Below, piece after piece: positions 27,686 to 37,114 of a stretch of DNA of 64,000 nt. Position numbers and translations under genes: made by a program. The notes beneath the pieces were generated by a model that was given only the letters and a program-made list of their open reading frames with translations, was not told the DNA's origin and did no database searches. The first letter of the stretch is position 1; every line of letters starts with the position of its first letter. The DNA comes from Bordetella genomosp. 13 (lineage in GTDB: Bacteria; Pseudomonadota; Gammaproteobacteria; Burkholderiales; Burkholderiaceae_B), in assembly GCF_002119665.1 (NCBI RefSeq), contig NZ_CP021111.1:4030001-4094000 (forward strand), read 5' to 3'.

Positions 27686-28765
27686 ATGACGCAGACTTCC
27701 ACACAATCCAGGCCCGCAGCGCAGCGATGGCGCTGGCTGGCGATCGCGGGCGCAGTGGCCGGAGTGGCGCTCGCCTTCGGCTACGCCGGCGGCTGGCTGG
27801 CGCCCCAGCGGCTGACGCCGCAGAAGATTGTCGACAGCCTGCAGGCCAATGGCGGCCTGCATCCTGGATATCGCCGCAATCACGCCAAAGGCGTGTGCGT
27901 CAGCGGATACTTCGAAGGCGCCGGCACGGCCAGCGCCTACTCCACCGCGCCGTTCTTCAAGACCGTCCGCACACCCGTCGTCGGCAGGTTCGCGCTGCCG
28001 GGCGGCAACCCCTATGCGCCGGACAACAGCGTGCCGATCCGCAGCCTGGCGCTACGGCTTGCCGCGCCGGACGGACAACAGTGGCGGATGGGCATGAACG
28101 CCATGCCGGTGTTTCCCCTGGCCACGCCCGAGGCGTTCTATGAACAGGCGCTGGCGGGGCGGCCAGACCCGCAAACGGGCAAGCCCGATCCGGCAAAGCT
28201 GAAGGCCTTCTTCGGCGCGCATCCTGAAGCGGGCGCGTTCCTGGCCTGGGTGAAAACGGCGCGCCCCGGCGCCAGCTACGCGACCGAGACATACCACTCG
28301 TTGAATGCCTTCTATCTGGTGGACGGCAACGGCAAGCGCCAGGCGGTGCGCTGGGCCATGGTGCCCCAGCAGCCGGATGCCGCCGGCAATACCGCCGCGG
28401 CGGGCGACGCCAATGTGCTGCAGGAAGACCTGGTGCGCAGAATCGCCGCCGGCGTGCAGCGCTGGAAATTGATGATTACGCTTGCGGCGCCGGACGACCC
28501 GGTCGACGACGCGACCAAGACCTGGCCCGCGGACCGAACGGTGATCGACGCGGGCACGCTCGTGCTTTCCACCGTCGAACCGCAGGACAACGGCCCATGC
28601 CGCGACATCAACTTCGATCCCACGGTGCTGCCCGAGGGCATACGCGTGTCCGGCGATCCCTTGCTGGCGGCACGCTCGGCCGCCTATGCGGATTCCTATT
28701 TGCGGCGAACGAGTGAAGAAGCCGGCCTTCCCGGCGCGGCCCGCATGTCCACGGAGAAACAATGA
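27686..28765 (+). CDS. Catalase-family peroxidase (SrpA-like)
   Basis: A 359-residue haem peroxidase of the catalase superfamily. An N-terminal membrane/signal segment (about 17-37, LAIAGAVAGVALAFGYAGG) targets it to the periplasm. The family start QKIVDSLQANGGLHPGYRRNHAKGVCVSGYF contains the distal His (RNHAKG). It ends DINFDPTVLPEGIRVSGDPLLAARSAAYADSYLRR, which carries the proximal Tyr region. Reduces peroxides using an electron donor. It overlaps the cytochrome b561 gene by four bases, which may supply the electrons. Confidence 0.88.
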   Translation: MTQTSTQSRPAAQRWRWLAIAGAVAGVALAFGYAGGWLAPQRLTPQKIVDSLQANGGLHPGYRRNHAKGVCVSGYFEGAGTASAYSTAPFFKTVRTPVVGRFALPGGNPYAPDNSVPIRSLALRLAAPDGQQWRMGMNAMPVFPLATPEAFYEQALAGRPDPQTGKPDPAKLKAFFGAHPEAGAFLAWVKTARPGASYATETYHSLNAFYLVDGNGKRQAVRWAMVPQQPDAAGNTAAAGDANVLQEDLVRRIAAGVQRWKLMITLAAPDDPVDDATKTWPADRTVIDAGTLVLSTVEPQDNGPCRDINFDPTVLPEGIRVSGDPLLAARSAAYADSYLRRTSEEAGLPGAARMSTEKQ

Positions 28766-29289
28766 TGAAGAACGTATTCGGCTGGCCCGCCCGCCTGCTG
28801 CATTGGGTCATGGCGGTCATGATCGTCGCGATGCTGTTCATCGGGGTCGGCATGACGGCGTCCGTGTCCACACTGCATACGACATTGGTCGGGATTCACG
28901 TGCCGCTGGGCGCGGCCGTGCTGGTGCTGGCCTGCGTGCGGATCGCCGTGCGCCTGCGCTCGTGGCCGCCCGCGCTGCCCGGCGACCTGCCGGCGTGGCA
29001 GAAGTCGGCCGCCGTGGGCTCGCATCTGCTGCTGTATGCCCTGATGGTGGCGATGCCCGTGGTCGGGTGGGCGATGCAGTCCGCAGGCGGCTATCCCATC
29101 ATGCTGGGCGCGGGGCTGCGGCTGCCCGCCATCGCGGCCGCCGATCCCGCGCTGTTCGCCTGGCTGCGGCACGCGCATCGCTGGCTTGCGTACTTGTTCT
29201 TCCTGACCTTCTGCGCCCACTTCGCGGCCGCGCTGTACCACTGGTTGATCCGCAGGGACGGCGTGATGCGGTCGATGACGAGAGGGTGA
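28762..29289 (+). CDS. Cytochrome b561
   Basis: A 175-residue diheme membrane cytochrome with four predicted helices. It has WPARLLHWVMAVMIVAMLFIG at the N-terminus (haem-ligand His in LLHW) and further histidines in GSHLLLY and FCAHFAAALYHWLIRRDG. It overlaps the catalase-family gene (ATGA), so the two products probably work together: quinol electrons to a periplasmic peroxidase. This linkage is inferred from gene order. Confidence 0.88.
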   Translation: MMKNVFGWPARLLHWVMAVMIVAMLFIGVGMTASVSTLHTTLVGIHVPLGAAVLVLACVRIAVRLRSWPPALPGDLPAWQKSAAVGSHLLLYALMVAMPVVGWAMQSAGGYPIMLGAGLRLPAIAAADPALFAWLRHAHRWLAYLFFLTFCAHFAAALYHWLIRRDGVMRSMTRG

Positions 29290-29306
29290 CCGGCGCACTT
29301 TTCTCC

Positions 29307-29335
29307 TACTTCCGTAGCAAGCGGCCCCCTATAAT
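29307..29335 (+). promoter_or_regulatory. Promoter of nadK-recN
   Basis: A perfect TATAAT (29330-29335) lies 17 bases after TACTTC, a weak -35. The start point is about 35-40 bases before the nadK ATG. Confidence 0.65.
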
Positions 29336-29378
29336 CGTGAGACCCGCCCCACTTCTCACTTTCATACGGGTCCGACCC

Positions 29379-30278
29379 ATGCATTTTCCCACCGTCGCCC
29401 TGATCGGCAGGCACCAGGACACCGGCCTGGACGCCCCGCTAAGGGCGCTGGCGCACGCGCTGACGCAGGCCGGCCGCAAGGTCCTCATCGAGGCCGACAC
29501 CGCTCGCAACACCGAGGTGCACGAATACCAGGTAGCCGACGTCCAGGAAATCGGCCGCAGCGCCTCTCTGGCGGTCGTCATGGGCGGCGACGGCACGGTG
29601 CTGGGCGCGGCCCGTCACCTGGCCCCGTTCGGGGTGCCTCTCATCGGCATCAACCATGGCCGCCTGGGCTTCATCACCGACATCCCGGTGCAGGACGCCC
29701 ATGCCGCGCTGAACCGCGTGCTCGAGGGCAACTACACCATCGAAGACCGCATGCTGCTGCAAGGCAGCGTGTGGCGCGGGGATCAGCAGATGTATTCGGC
29801 GCTGGCCCTGAACGACGTGGTGCTCAACCGCGCGGGCCGCGGCGGGATGATCGAGGTGCGCGTCGAACTGGACGGCGCCTTCATGTACGCGCAGCGCGCC
29901 GACGGCCTGATCGTCGCCACACCCACGGGGTCCACGGCCTATGCGCTGTCGGCCAACGGTCCGCTGCTGCACCCCGGCCTGAACGCCGTGGTGCTGGTGC
30001 CCGTGGCGCCGCAGACGCTGTCCAACCGCCCCATCGTCATTCCCGATTCCGGCGTGCTTTCCATGACGCTGGTCGCCATGGGCCGGGTCGAGGTCGGCGC
30101 CAGCGTGCATTTCGACATGCAGACCTGGTCCGACCTGCAGCCCGGCGACCGCATCGAGGTGCGGCGCGCCCCGCACACGGTGCGCTTCGTCCACCCCGAG
30201 GGCTACAGCTTCTTCTCCACCCTGCGCCGCAAGCTGCATTGGAATCTGATGCCGCAGGCCACCGACAACGTTGAATAG
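29379..30278 (+). CDS. nadK: NAD kinase
   Basis: NAD kinase of 299 residues, which makes NADP from NAD. It shows the GGDGT motif (VVMGGDGTVLGAARHLA, about 67-83), NHGRLGFITDI, the second conserved block DGLIVATPTGSTAYALSANGP, and VIPDSG. The frame opens further upstream through the cytochrome gene, but that is out of its frame; the ATG at 29379 sits after a consensus -10. It is followed by recN 15 bases later. Confidence 0.97.
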   Translation: MHFPTVALIGRHQDTGLDAPLRALAHALTQAGRKVLIEADTARNTEVHEYQVADVQEIGRSASLAVVMGGDGTVLGAARHLAPFGVPLIGINHGRLGFITDIPVQDAHAALNRVLEGNYTIEDRMLLQGSVWRGDQQMYSALALNDVVLNRAGRGGMIEVRVELDGAFMYAQRADGLIVATPTGSTAYALSANGPLLHPGLNAVVLVPVAPQTLSNRPIVIPDSGVLSMTLVAMGRVEVGASVHFDMQTWSDLQPGDRIEVRRAPHTVRFVHPEGYSFFSTLRRKLHWNLMPQATDNVE

Positions 30279-30293
30279 CCAGACGCGCCCGCC

Positions 30294-31952
30294 ATGCTGC
30301 GCACCCTGCATATCCGAGACTTCGTCATCGTCGACGAAACCGAGATCCACTTCGGTCCGGGCTTTACCGTATTCTCCGGCGAAACCGGCGCCGGTAAGTC
30401 CATCCTGATCGACGCCCTGGCGCTGGCGCTGGGCGAACGCGGCGACGCCAGCATGCTGCGCGAGGGCGCGGCACGGGCCGACATCACCGCGGTGTTCGAT
30501 ACGCCCGCCCACCTGCAAGACTGGCTGACCGAGCACGACCTGGACGCCGCCGGCCCCGAGCTGGCGCTGCGCCGGGTCATCGACGCCCAGGGCCGCAGCC
30601 GCGCGTACCTCAACGGCACGCCGGTCACCGTCACGCTGCTGCGCGAACTGGGCGAACATCTGGTCGACATCCACGGCCAGCACGCGCACCAGAGCCTGAT
30701 GCGGCCCGAGGCGCAGCGCGACCTGCTGGACGCGCATGGCGGCCACGCCGATCTGCGCCAGTCGGTGGCCCAGGCCTGGAAGCAGTGGCGCGGGCTGCAG
30801 CGCCAGCTCGAAGCCGCTGAACACGACGCCGACAGCCTGAACGCCGAGCGCGAACGCGTGCAATGGCAAGCCGACGAGCTCGACGCCCTGGCGCTGGGCG
30901 CCGACGAATGGGACAGCCTGCAGGCCGAGCACACGCGGCTGGCGCATGCGCAGTCGCTGCTGGACGGCGCCAGCGAAGTGCTCGAGGCGCTGGACGGCGA
31001 AGAAGAATCCGCGCGCCATCGCGTCAACCTGGCGCTGCAGCGGGCGCAGCAGATGATGCGCCACGACGCCGCCCTGAAGGGCCTGTGCGAGGCGCTGGAA
31101 TCGGCGGGCATCGCCATCGGCGAAGCCGTGTCCGACCTGAACGGCTACATCACCCGGGTCGAACTCGACCCCCAGCGCCTGGGCGACGTCGAGGCGCGCA
31201 TGGGGGCCGTGTTCGAAACCGCGCGCAAGTTCAAGACCACGCCCGAGGAACTGCCTGCCCTGCGCGACGCGCTGCACGCGCAGCTGGCCCAGATGCAGGC
31301 GGCCGGCGACGTCGAGGCGCTGCGCGCGCAGGCCGCCCAGGCGCAGTCGGCTTACGACGCGGCGGCGGCCAGGCTGTCCGCCGCGCGTCGCAAGGTGGCC
31401 AAAGACCTGGGCAAGCAGGTAAGCCAGGCCATGCAGACGCTGGCCATGCAGGGCGGCACGTTCGAGGCCGCGCTGGCGGAATCCGCACCGTCTGCCCAGG
31501 GCAACGAAACGGTGGAATTCCGGGTGGCCGGCCATGCCGGCACCACGCCGCGGTCGTTGGCCAAGGTGGCCTCGGGCGGCGAGCTGTCGCGCATCTCGCT
31601 GGCGCTGTCCGTCATTGCCAGCCGCGCCGCGCGCGTACCCACCCTGATCTTCGACGAAGTGGACAGCGGCGTGGGCGGCGCGGTCGCCGAAGTGGTGGGC
31701 AAGCTGCTGCGCGAGCTGGGCGCCCGCCATCAGGTGCTGTGCGTCACGCACCTGCCGCAGGTGGCGGCTTGCGGCAACACGCAATACCGCGTCAGCAAGA
31801 GCGAAAGCCGCGGCACCACGCGCTCGCACATCGCCGAGCTGGACATCGACGCGCGCGTCGAGGAACTTGCCCGCATGCTGGGCGGCATCACCATCACCGA
31901 CACCACGCGCAATCATGCGCGCGAAATGCTGGGCGTGTCGGAGGCGGCGTAG
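30294..31952 (+). CDS. recN: DNA repair protein RecN
   Basis: RecN of 552 residues, an SMC-like ATPase acting in double-strand-break repair. Walker A is GETGAGKSILIDAL (about 28-41). A long coiled-coil-forming middle rich in Ala/Glu/Gln follows, then the signature LAKVASGGELSRISLALSVI and Walker B LIFDEVDSGVGG. It is in an operon with nadK. Confidence 0.97.
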   Translation: MLRTLHIRDFVIVDETEIHFGPGFTVFSGETGAGKSILIDALALALGERGDASMLREGAARADITAVFDTPAHLQDWLTEHDLDAAGPELALRRVIDAQGRSRAYLNGTPVTVTLLRELGEHLVDIHGQHAHQSLMRPEAQRDLLDAHGGHADLRQSVAQAWKQWRGLQRQLEAAEHDADSLNAERERVQWQADELDALALGADEWDSLQAEHTRLAHAQSLLDGASEVLEALDGEEESARHRVNLALQRAQQMMRHDAALKGLCEALESAGIAIGEAVSDLNGYITRVELDPQRLGDVEARMGAVFETARKFKTTPEELPALRDALHAQLAQMQAAGDVEALRAQAAQAQSAYDAAAARLSAARRKVAKDLGKQVSQAMQTLAMQGGTFEAALAESAPSAQGNETVEFRVAGHAGTTPRSLAKVASGGELSRISLALSVIASRAARVPTLIFDEVDSGVGGAVAEVVGKLLRELGARHQVLCVTHLPQVAACGNTQYRVSKSESRGTTRSHIAELDIDARVEELARMLGGITITDTTRNHAREMLGVSEAA

Positions 31953-32001
31953 GAAACAGGGTGTCGGGTCGGCTCTGCATGGCCGACTGACCAGGAAGGA
32001 G

Positions 32002-32028
32002 AAACCCGGGCCGTGAGCCCGGGTTTTT
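32002..32028. terminator. Bidirectional terminator between recN and fur
   Basis: AAACCCGGGC, a GTGA loop and GCCCGGGTTTTTT. A T-run on the plus strand serves recN. The A-run before the stem gives a T-run on the minus strand for fur, whose stop is two bases away. Confidence 0.9.
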
Positions 32029-32030
32029 TA

Positions 32031-32450
32031 TCAGCGGGTCTTCTGGCAGTTGCCGCAGATGCCGTACAGCACCATGGCGTGGCTTTCGAGGGCGAAGCCG
32101 TTGTCCTTGGCGATTTTGTGCTGGCGCTTCTCGATTTCGTTGTCCGAGAACTCGACCACGATGCCGCAGTTGGTGCAGATAAGGTGATCGTGGTGGTCGC
32201 CGTCGTTCAGCTCGAACACCGCCTTGCCCGTGTCGAACTGGCTGCGGCTGAGGATGCCGGCCTGCTCGAACTGCGTGAGCACGCGGTAGACGGTGGCCAG
32301 GCCGATCTCGACGTTTTCGGCGATCAGCGCGCGATAGACGTCTTCGGCGCTGAGGTGGCGCTGGTCGGATTTGCGGAAAATGTCCAGAATCTTGAGGCGC
32401 GGAAACGTCGCCTTCAAGCCCATGTTCTTCAGGTCGCTTTGGTCGCTCAT
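32031..32450 (-). CDS. fur: Ferric uptake regulator Fur
   Basis: Fur of 139 residues, the iron-responsive repressor. It has the DNA-binding domain ([56 protein letters not shown]) and the metal domain with [11 protein letters not shown] and a C-terminal CGNC. The frame extends to 32525, but the ATG at 32450 is the usual family start. It is divergent from bamE, the conserved arrangement in beta-proteobacteria. Confidence 0.96.
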   Translation of the reverse strand: MSDQSDLKNMGLKATFPRLKILDIFRKSDQRHLSAEDVYRALIAENVEIGLATVYRVLTQFEQAGILSRSQFDTGKAVFELNDGDHHDHLICTNCGIVVEFSDNEIEKRQHKIAKDNGFALESHAMVLYGICGNCQKTR

Positions 32451-32654
32451 AGTTGCTTGCTCTCTGTCGGCGTTGGGCATGGGCATGGTGCGAAACCGGC
32501 TGGCCCCACTGCACCCGCCGGCCATCTTGTTGCCGCCGTTTCGTTCCCTTGTAGGGATCCCGCAGTGACGCTGCCGGGAAGCCGCAGGGAACTATCTTCT
32601 TGAAACCTTTATGATAACGGTTTTGTCCGTTTCTCAATAATTGGCGGTGCGCAA

Positions 32655-33290
32655 GTGTCTTCGATCGCACGTATTCCCTCCCGGCCCGTCCGGTCCTTCA
32701 AGATGGGCCTGGCCGCGCTGGGCGTCATGGTTGCCCTGGCCGGCTGCTCGTCGGGCAAGTGGGGCTTCCCGTACCGGATCGACGTCCAGCAAGGCAACTG
32801 GATCACGCAGGAACAGGTGGCCCTGCTGCAAACCGGCATGTCGCGCGAACAGGTGCGCTTCGCACTGGGCAGCCCGATGCTGACCAGCGTACTGCACGCC
32901 GACCGCTGGGACTACCCCTACTACTACAAGCCCGGCTACGGCAACGCGCGCGAGCGCAAGTTCACCGTCTGGTTCGAGAACGACCGCCTGGTGCGCTGGA
33001 GCGGCGACCAGCAGCCCACGCTGCAGCCCTATCAGCTGGACGACGACGGCAATCCCATCGAATCGGCGCCGCCGCTGGCGCAGGAAGCCCAGGCAGACGC
33101 CGCGGACAAGCGCGAGGACGAAGCCCGGGCCGCCGAAAGCAAGGCCACCGAAACGCTGGATTCCGACCAGGCCCGCAAGCAGGACGAGGGCAGCCGCCAG
33201 GCCACGCCCAGCGTGGTCGTGCAGCCGCCGGCCAGCCCCTCGCCCTATTCGCCCGGCCTGCCTGGCGGCGACGCCCAGCCGCTGCGATGA
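32655..33290 (+). CDS. bamE: Outer membrane assembly lipoprotein BamE (SmpA/OmlA)
   Basis: A 211-residue lipoprotein of the BAM complex, which inserts beta-barrel proteins. Signal and lipobox MVALAGC (Cys at about 31), then [42 protein letters not shown], the SmpA/OmlA fold. The start appears to be GTG at 32655. The C-terminal 90 residues are a long disordered, Ala/Glu/Asp- and Pro-rich extension, which is longer than in enteric BamE. Confidence 0.93.
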   Translation: MSSIARIPSRPVRSFKMGLAALGVMVALAGCSSGKWGFPYRIDVQQGNWITQEQVALLQTGMSREQVRFALGSPMLTSVLHADRWDYPYYYKPGYGNARERKFTVWFENDRLVRWSGDQQPTLQPYQLDDDGNPIESAPPLAQEAQADAADKREDEARAAESKATETLDSDQARKQDEGSRQATPSVVVQPPASPSPYSPGLPGGDAQPLR

Positions 33291-33325
33291 GCGACGCCGT
33301 GTCCAGCCCAACCCAAGGAAATCCC

Positions 33326-34120
33326 ATGCGTATCGCCATTGCGGGCGCCAGCGGCCGGATGGGCCACATGCTGATCGAGGCAGTGCTCGACGCCCCCGAT
33401 CTGCAGTTGGCCGTCGCCCTCGACCGCGCCGGCTCGTCGACGCTGGGCCAGGATGCCGGCGCGTTCCTGGGCCGTAATACCGGCGTGCTAATCACCGACC
33501 AGCTCGACGCGCTGGCCGGCGCCGACTGCCTGATCGACTTCACGCGCCCCGAGGGCACGCTAGAGCACCTGAAGGCCTGCGTGCAGCATGGCACCGGCAT
33601 CGTCATCGGCACCACCGGCTTCGACGACAGCGGCCGCGCCGCCATCGAGGTTGCCGCACAGAAGATCGGCGTGGTGTTCGCGCCCAACATGAGCGTGGGC
33701 GTCAACGCCACTTTCAAGCTGCTCGAGATGGCGGCGAAGATCCTGAACTCCGGCTACGACGTCGAAGTGTTCGAGGCGCATCACCGCAACAAGGTCGACG
33801 CCCCCTCGGGCACCGCACTGAAAATGGGCGAAACCGTGGCCTCTGCCTGGAACGTGGCGCTGCCCGACGTGGCCACCTGGACGCGCCATGGCGACACCGG
33901 CGTGCGCAAGCCCGGCACCATCGGTTTCTCGGTGGTGCGCGGCGGCGACATCGTGGGCGACCACACCGTCTTCTTCTGCGGCAACGGCGAGCGCATCGAA
34001 ATCACGCACCGCTCCACCACCCGCGCCAACTATGCCGCCGGCTCGCTGCGCGCCGCCCGCTTCCTCGCCACCAAGCACAACGGCCTGTACGATATGCAGG
34101 CGGTTCTGGGGCTTTCGTAA
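33326..34120 (+). CDS. dapB: 4-hydroxy-tetrahydrodipicolinate reductase
   Basis: DapB of 264 residues reduces 4-hydroxy-tetrahydrodipicolinate in lysine/diaminopimelate synthesis. It has the NAD(P) motif [49 protein letters not shown] (catalytic His-His and Lys) and the C-terminal [29 protein letters not shown] precedes the ATG. It lies 35 bases after bamE. Confidence 0.98.
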   Translation: MRIAIAGASGRMGHMLIEAVLDAPDLQLAVALDRAGSSTLGQDAGAFLGRNTGVLITDQLDALAGADCLIDFTRPEGTLEHLKACVQHGTGIVIGTTGFDDSGRAAIEVAAQKIGVVFAPNMSVGVNATFKLLEMAAKILNSGYDVEVFEAHHRNKVDAPSGTALKMGETVASAWNVALPDVATWTRHGDTGVRKPGTIGFSVVRGGDIVGDHTVFFCGNGERIEITHRSTTRANYAAGSLRAARFLATKHNGLYDMQAVLGLS

Positions 34121-34535
34121 GCGGCGCTGTTGTATAGGTCTGCGTTCGATGCAGGCGCATTTGAGTTCTTGAGGCGCCGCGGCCGTAGCTGCGAAGTCTC
34201 GTCCTCGCGCTGAAGCGCTGCGGGCGCGACTTCTCCGGCACGGCCGCGGCTCACAGCACCGTCAAAGGCGGCCGTGCGTCGTGCTGACGAATATGCGTTG
34301 CGTTGCGTTGTCGTATGCGCAGAACTGCGGGGTGGTGCGGAAAAACCGCGAACATGCGGCCGTGGCATCGCGTTGTCGTGAGTCTGGGACATGGCGGAGG
34401 GCTCGCGCCCGCAGCGCTTCAGCGCGAGGACGAGAGTCCGCAGTCATGGCCCAGACGCCTCAAGAACGCCGACGATCCAAGACAGCTATACCGACCGCAG
34501 CTAGATCGCACCGATCCGTGCTTCTTGTGCCCTGA
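34121..34535. repeat. Large inverted-repeat element between dapB and murB
   Basis: This 415-base gap has no gene. A perfect 32-bp inverted repeat (34198-34229 with 34403-34434) lies inside a longer imperfect pair. The outer 11-bp arms TTCTTGAGGCG (34166-34176) and its complement (34456-34466) also match exactly, giving arms of about 65-70 bases around a 170-base centre. Each arm also contains an internal AGCGCT-type palindrome. It looks like a dispersed non-coding element (REP/MITE-like), function unknown. Confidence 0.8.
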
Positions 34536-35606
34536 TCAAGCCACAACGACCGGCTCGCGCTCCAATTTCACTCCGTAGCGGTCTTCCACGTCGCGTTGGA
34601 TCGCGCCCGCCAGGCCGAGGATGTCGTCGGCCGTGGCGCCGCCTCGATTTACCAGTACCAGGGCTTGCCGGTCGTGCACGCCGGCCGCGCCCTGGATCTT
34701 GCCTTTCCATCCGCATTGATCGATCAGCCAGCCCGCGGCGAGCTTGTAGCCGCCGTCGGGTTGCGCGTATGACACCAGTGTGGGGAAGCGGGCCAGCAGG
34801 TCTTCGCGCTGCGCCGCGTCGACAATGGGGTTCTTGAAGAAGCTGCCCGCGTTGCCGATGACGGCGGGATCGGGCAGCTTGGCGCGGCGGATGCGGCAGA
34901 CCGCGTCGAACACGTCGCGCGCGCTGACCACGGCCTCGGTGGGGCGGCGCGGGCCGGGGTTCAGGATCGGATCGCGCGCGAGGTCGGGATACGTCAGCAC
35001 CGGCTGCCACGGGCGCGGCAGCGCGAAGCGCACCGATACGATCACCCACGTGCCGGGCTCGGCGTGCTTGAAGACGCTGTCGCGATAGGCATAGCGGCAG
35101 TCCTGGGCGGTCATGCGAATCAGGCGGCGGTCGTACAGGTGCCAGGCCATCAGGCTGTCGAAGCGTTCGGCGAGTTCGACGCCATAGGCGCCGATGTTCT
35201 GCACGGGCGCGGCGCCCACCGTGCCGGGGATCAGCGCCAGATTTTCCAGGCCGTTCCAACCTTGCTCCACGCAGCGCGCCACGAAGTCGTGCCAGTTCTC
35301 GCCCGCGGCGGCCTCGACGATCCAGGCGTCCGGACGCTCTTCCACCAGCCGGATGCCGCGCAGCGCCACGCGCACCGCCAGCCCGGCCACACGTTCGGGC
35401 AGTACCACATTGCTGCCGCCGCCCAACACGAGCACGGCGGGATGCTGCAAGACCAGGTCGGACAGGGCCGTCAACTGCGCGGAGTCGTCCAGCGTCACGC
35501 ATGCGGGCGCGTGCGACGGCAGGCCCAGCGTGTTGCTCGCGGTCAGGTCGCACGGGGCAGGAGTTAGGGATGCGCCTGACACGGCGGGATCGGACGACTG
35601 GGACAT
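34536..35606 (-). CDS. murB: UDP-N-acetylenolpyruvoylglucosamine reductase
   Basis: MurB of 356 residues, a flavoenzyme that reduces UDP-GlcNAc-enolpyruvate in peptidoglycan synthesis. It has [13 protein letters not shown] and the FAD-binding [48 protein letters not shown] (catalytic Ser) and a C-terminal Glu region. It matches type I MurB in length. The nearest neighbour downstream is the inverted-repeat element. Confidence 0.97.
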   Translation of the reverse strand: MSQSSDPAVSGASLTPAPCDLTASNTLGLPSHAPACVTLDDSAQLTALSDLVLQHPAVLVLGGGSNVVLPERVAGLAVRVALRGIRLVEERPDAWIVEAAAGENWHDFVARCVEQGWNGLENLALIPGTVGAAPVQNIGAYGVELAERFDSLMAWHLYDRRLIRMTAQDCRYAYRDSVFKHAEPGTWVIVSVRFALPRPWQPVLTYPDLARDPILNPGPRRPTEAVVSARDVFDAVCRIRRAKLPDPAVIGNAGSFFKNPIVDAAQREDLLARFPTLVSYAQPDGGYKLAAGWLIDQCGWKGKIQGAAGVHDRQALVLVNRGGATADDILGLAGAIQRDVEDRYGVKLEREPVVVA

Positions 35607-35714
35607 GGCGTGGATTGGGTGCTGCGTGATGGGTGCTGCGTGAGAACTGCGCCGATATTACTTGAAGGCCCTTGCGCGCATACATTTGCGTTTCGTGTAT
35701 ACTGCGCGGCTCAC

Positions 35715-35790
35715 GCGGGAGTAGCTCAGTTGGTAGAGCGCAACCTTGCCAAGGTTGAGGTCGCGAGTTCGAGACTCGTCTCCCGCTCCA
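35715..35790 (+). tRNA. tRNA-Gly (anticodon GCC)
   Basis: A 76-base cloverleaf: acceptor GCGGGAG/CTCCCGC, D-arm with AGCTCAGTTGGTAGAGC, anticodon arm CAACCTTGCCAAGGTTG with GCC, T-arm CGAGTTCGAGACTCG, discriminator T and encoded CCA. It is identical to the copy at 38828-38903. A TATACT -10 element lies at 35698-35703. Confidence 0.98.
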
Positions 35791-35850
35791 GATTCGGTCA
35801 TGCCAGGGCGCAGCGCACGCTGCCCACGCGGCCACAACACCGTGCAATGT

Positions 35851-35874
35851 AAAGGGGCCCTCCGGCCCCTTTTG
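35851..35874. terminator. Terminator between tRNA-Gly and the SDR gene
   Basis: AAAGGGGCC and GGCCCCTTTT form a compact hairpin with flanking A- and T-runs. It can serve the tRNA on plus and the SDR gene on minus. Confidence 0.8.
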
Positions 35875-35901
35875 TCATTTCGGCCGCGTCTTGCGCACGC
35901 C

Positions 35902-36918
35902 TCATTCCAGCGAGCCGCGGTGCTTCGCGTGCCGCATCCACAGCGCCGCGCCGCCCAGCACCGCCGCGGCGGCCAGCCACGATTTGCCGCTGTTCATGGC
36001 CGCGTACGTGTAGACGCTGCGCCGGCGCGCGGGCCGCATCGAGGCGGGATGCGAGCCGCCGCCCTCGTACAGCGAATCGGACCCGCGCACGGCCGGACCC
36101 TTGCCGCGCTGGTTGCGCATCAGCCAGCCGGCCATGCGATCGGCCAACCCCGGCATGTTCTGGCCCACCATCGAGATGGCGCGCGACGCGCTGCCGACGT
36201 ACAGGTCCCGCACCGGGTGCTGCGCGGCATGCAGAATGGCCTCGGCCACCATCTCGGGTGCGTATACGGGCGGCGGCAGCTGCGGCTCCACGTCCATGTA
36301 GTTGCGCGCATGCTCGGTGAACCCCGTCGCGATGGACGCGGGCTTGATCAGGGTCACGGACACCGGCGCCCCCTGTTGCTGCAGTTCCATGCGCAGTGCA
36401 TCGGTGAAGCCCTTCACTGCGTGCTTGGCGGCGGAGTATGCGCCCTGCAGCGGCACGGCGCGGTCGGACACTTCGCTGCCCACATTGATCAGCGCGCCGC
36501 CGCCGGACACCTTGAAGTGGCGCACCGCGGTCATGGAGCCGTACACCACGCCCCAGTAGTCGGTCTCGAACAGCTTGCGCTGGTCTTCCAGCGGCACGTC
36601 TTCCAGCGGGCCGAAGATCGACACGCCGGCGTTGTTCACCCAGGTATCGACGCGGCCATAGGCCGCCAGGGCGTTCTGCAGGATGCGTTCATGGTCCTCC
36701 GGGACGCCTGCGTCGGCCACGATCACCTTCGCCTGTCCGCCGGCGCCGGCAATCTCGTCCGCCAGCCGGGTCAGCGCCTCTTCACCACGGCCGCACAGCA
36801 CCACTTTCGCTCCCTGCTGCGCAGCCATCCTGGCCGTGGCGGCCCCGATGCCGCTGCCGGCGCCGGTGATCACAATTACCTGTTCGCGTAGGGGTTTCAG
36901 TCGCAGTTTCATGGGCAT
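35902..36918 (-). CDS. SDR-family oxidoreductase with C-terminal extension
   Basis: A 338-residue short-chain dehydrogenase. ITGAGSGIGAATARMAAQQGAKVVLCGR binds the cofactor; WVNNAGVSIFGPLEDV, INVGSEVSD and YSAAKHAVKGFTDALRMEL are the catalytic blocks. The last 80 residues go beyond the usual SDR length and end in a hydrophobic stretch (SWLAAAAVLGGAALWM), likely a membrane anchor. The substrate is unknown. The nearest genes are unrelated housekeeping genes. Confidence 0.88.
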   Translation of the reverse strand: MPMKLRLKPLREQVIVITGAGSGIGAATARMAAQQGAKVVLCGRGEEALTRLADEIAGAGGQAKVIVADAGVPEDHERILQNALAAYGRVDTWVNNAGVSIFGPLEDVPLEDQRKLFETDYWGVVYGSMTAVRHFKVSGGGALINVGSEVSDRAVPLQGAYSAAKHAVKGFTDALRMELQQQGAPVSVTLIKPASIATGFTEHARNYMDVEPQLPPPVYAPEMVAEAILHAAQHPVRDLYVGSASRAISMVGQNMPGLADRMAGWLMRNQRGKGPAVRGSDSLYEGGGSHPASMRPARRRSVYTYAAMNSGKSWLAAAAVLGGAALWMRHAKHRGSLE

Positions 36919-37062
36919 CGCTCCTGTTCGGTAAGACGGCGCGTCCGCCGCGCCGCAAGACCTGTAGCCGCAGCAAGCGCCATTCCTGTTGTCCGGCGCG
37001 CGGGCATACGGCTTGCGTCCGCTTGCGAATCCACTCCCCTTCTTTCATCCAGGAGGCACGCC

Positions 37063-37101
37063 ATGTCGGACTCTGACAGCAAATCGCCGGACCAGGACTA
37101 A
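37063..37101 (+). CDS. Possible 12-residue peptide MSDSDSKSPDQD
   Basis: A very short ORF with an almost perfect AGGAGG ribosome-binding site, ending 13 bases before the alpha/beta hydrolase start, which has no clear site of its own. It could be a leader that couples translation, or the remnant 5' end of a lost gene. Too short to assign. Confidence 0.35.
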   Translation: MSDSDSKSPDQD

Positions 37102-37114
37102 CGCGGCCGCCACG

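Noticed and set aside
29439..31916. 825-residue minus-strand frame opposite nadK-recN
   Set aside because: Antisense shadow; repeats of Ala/Gln/Arg from complement of recN.
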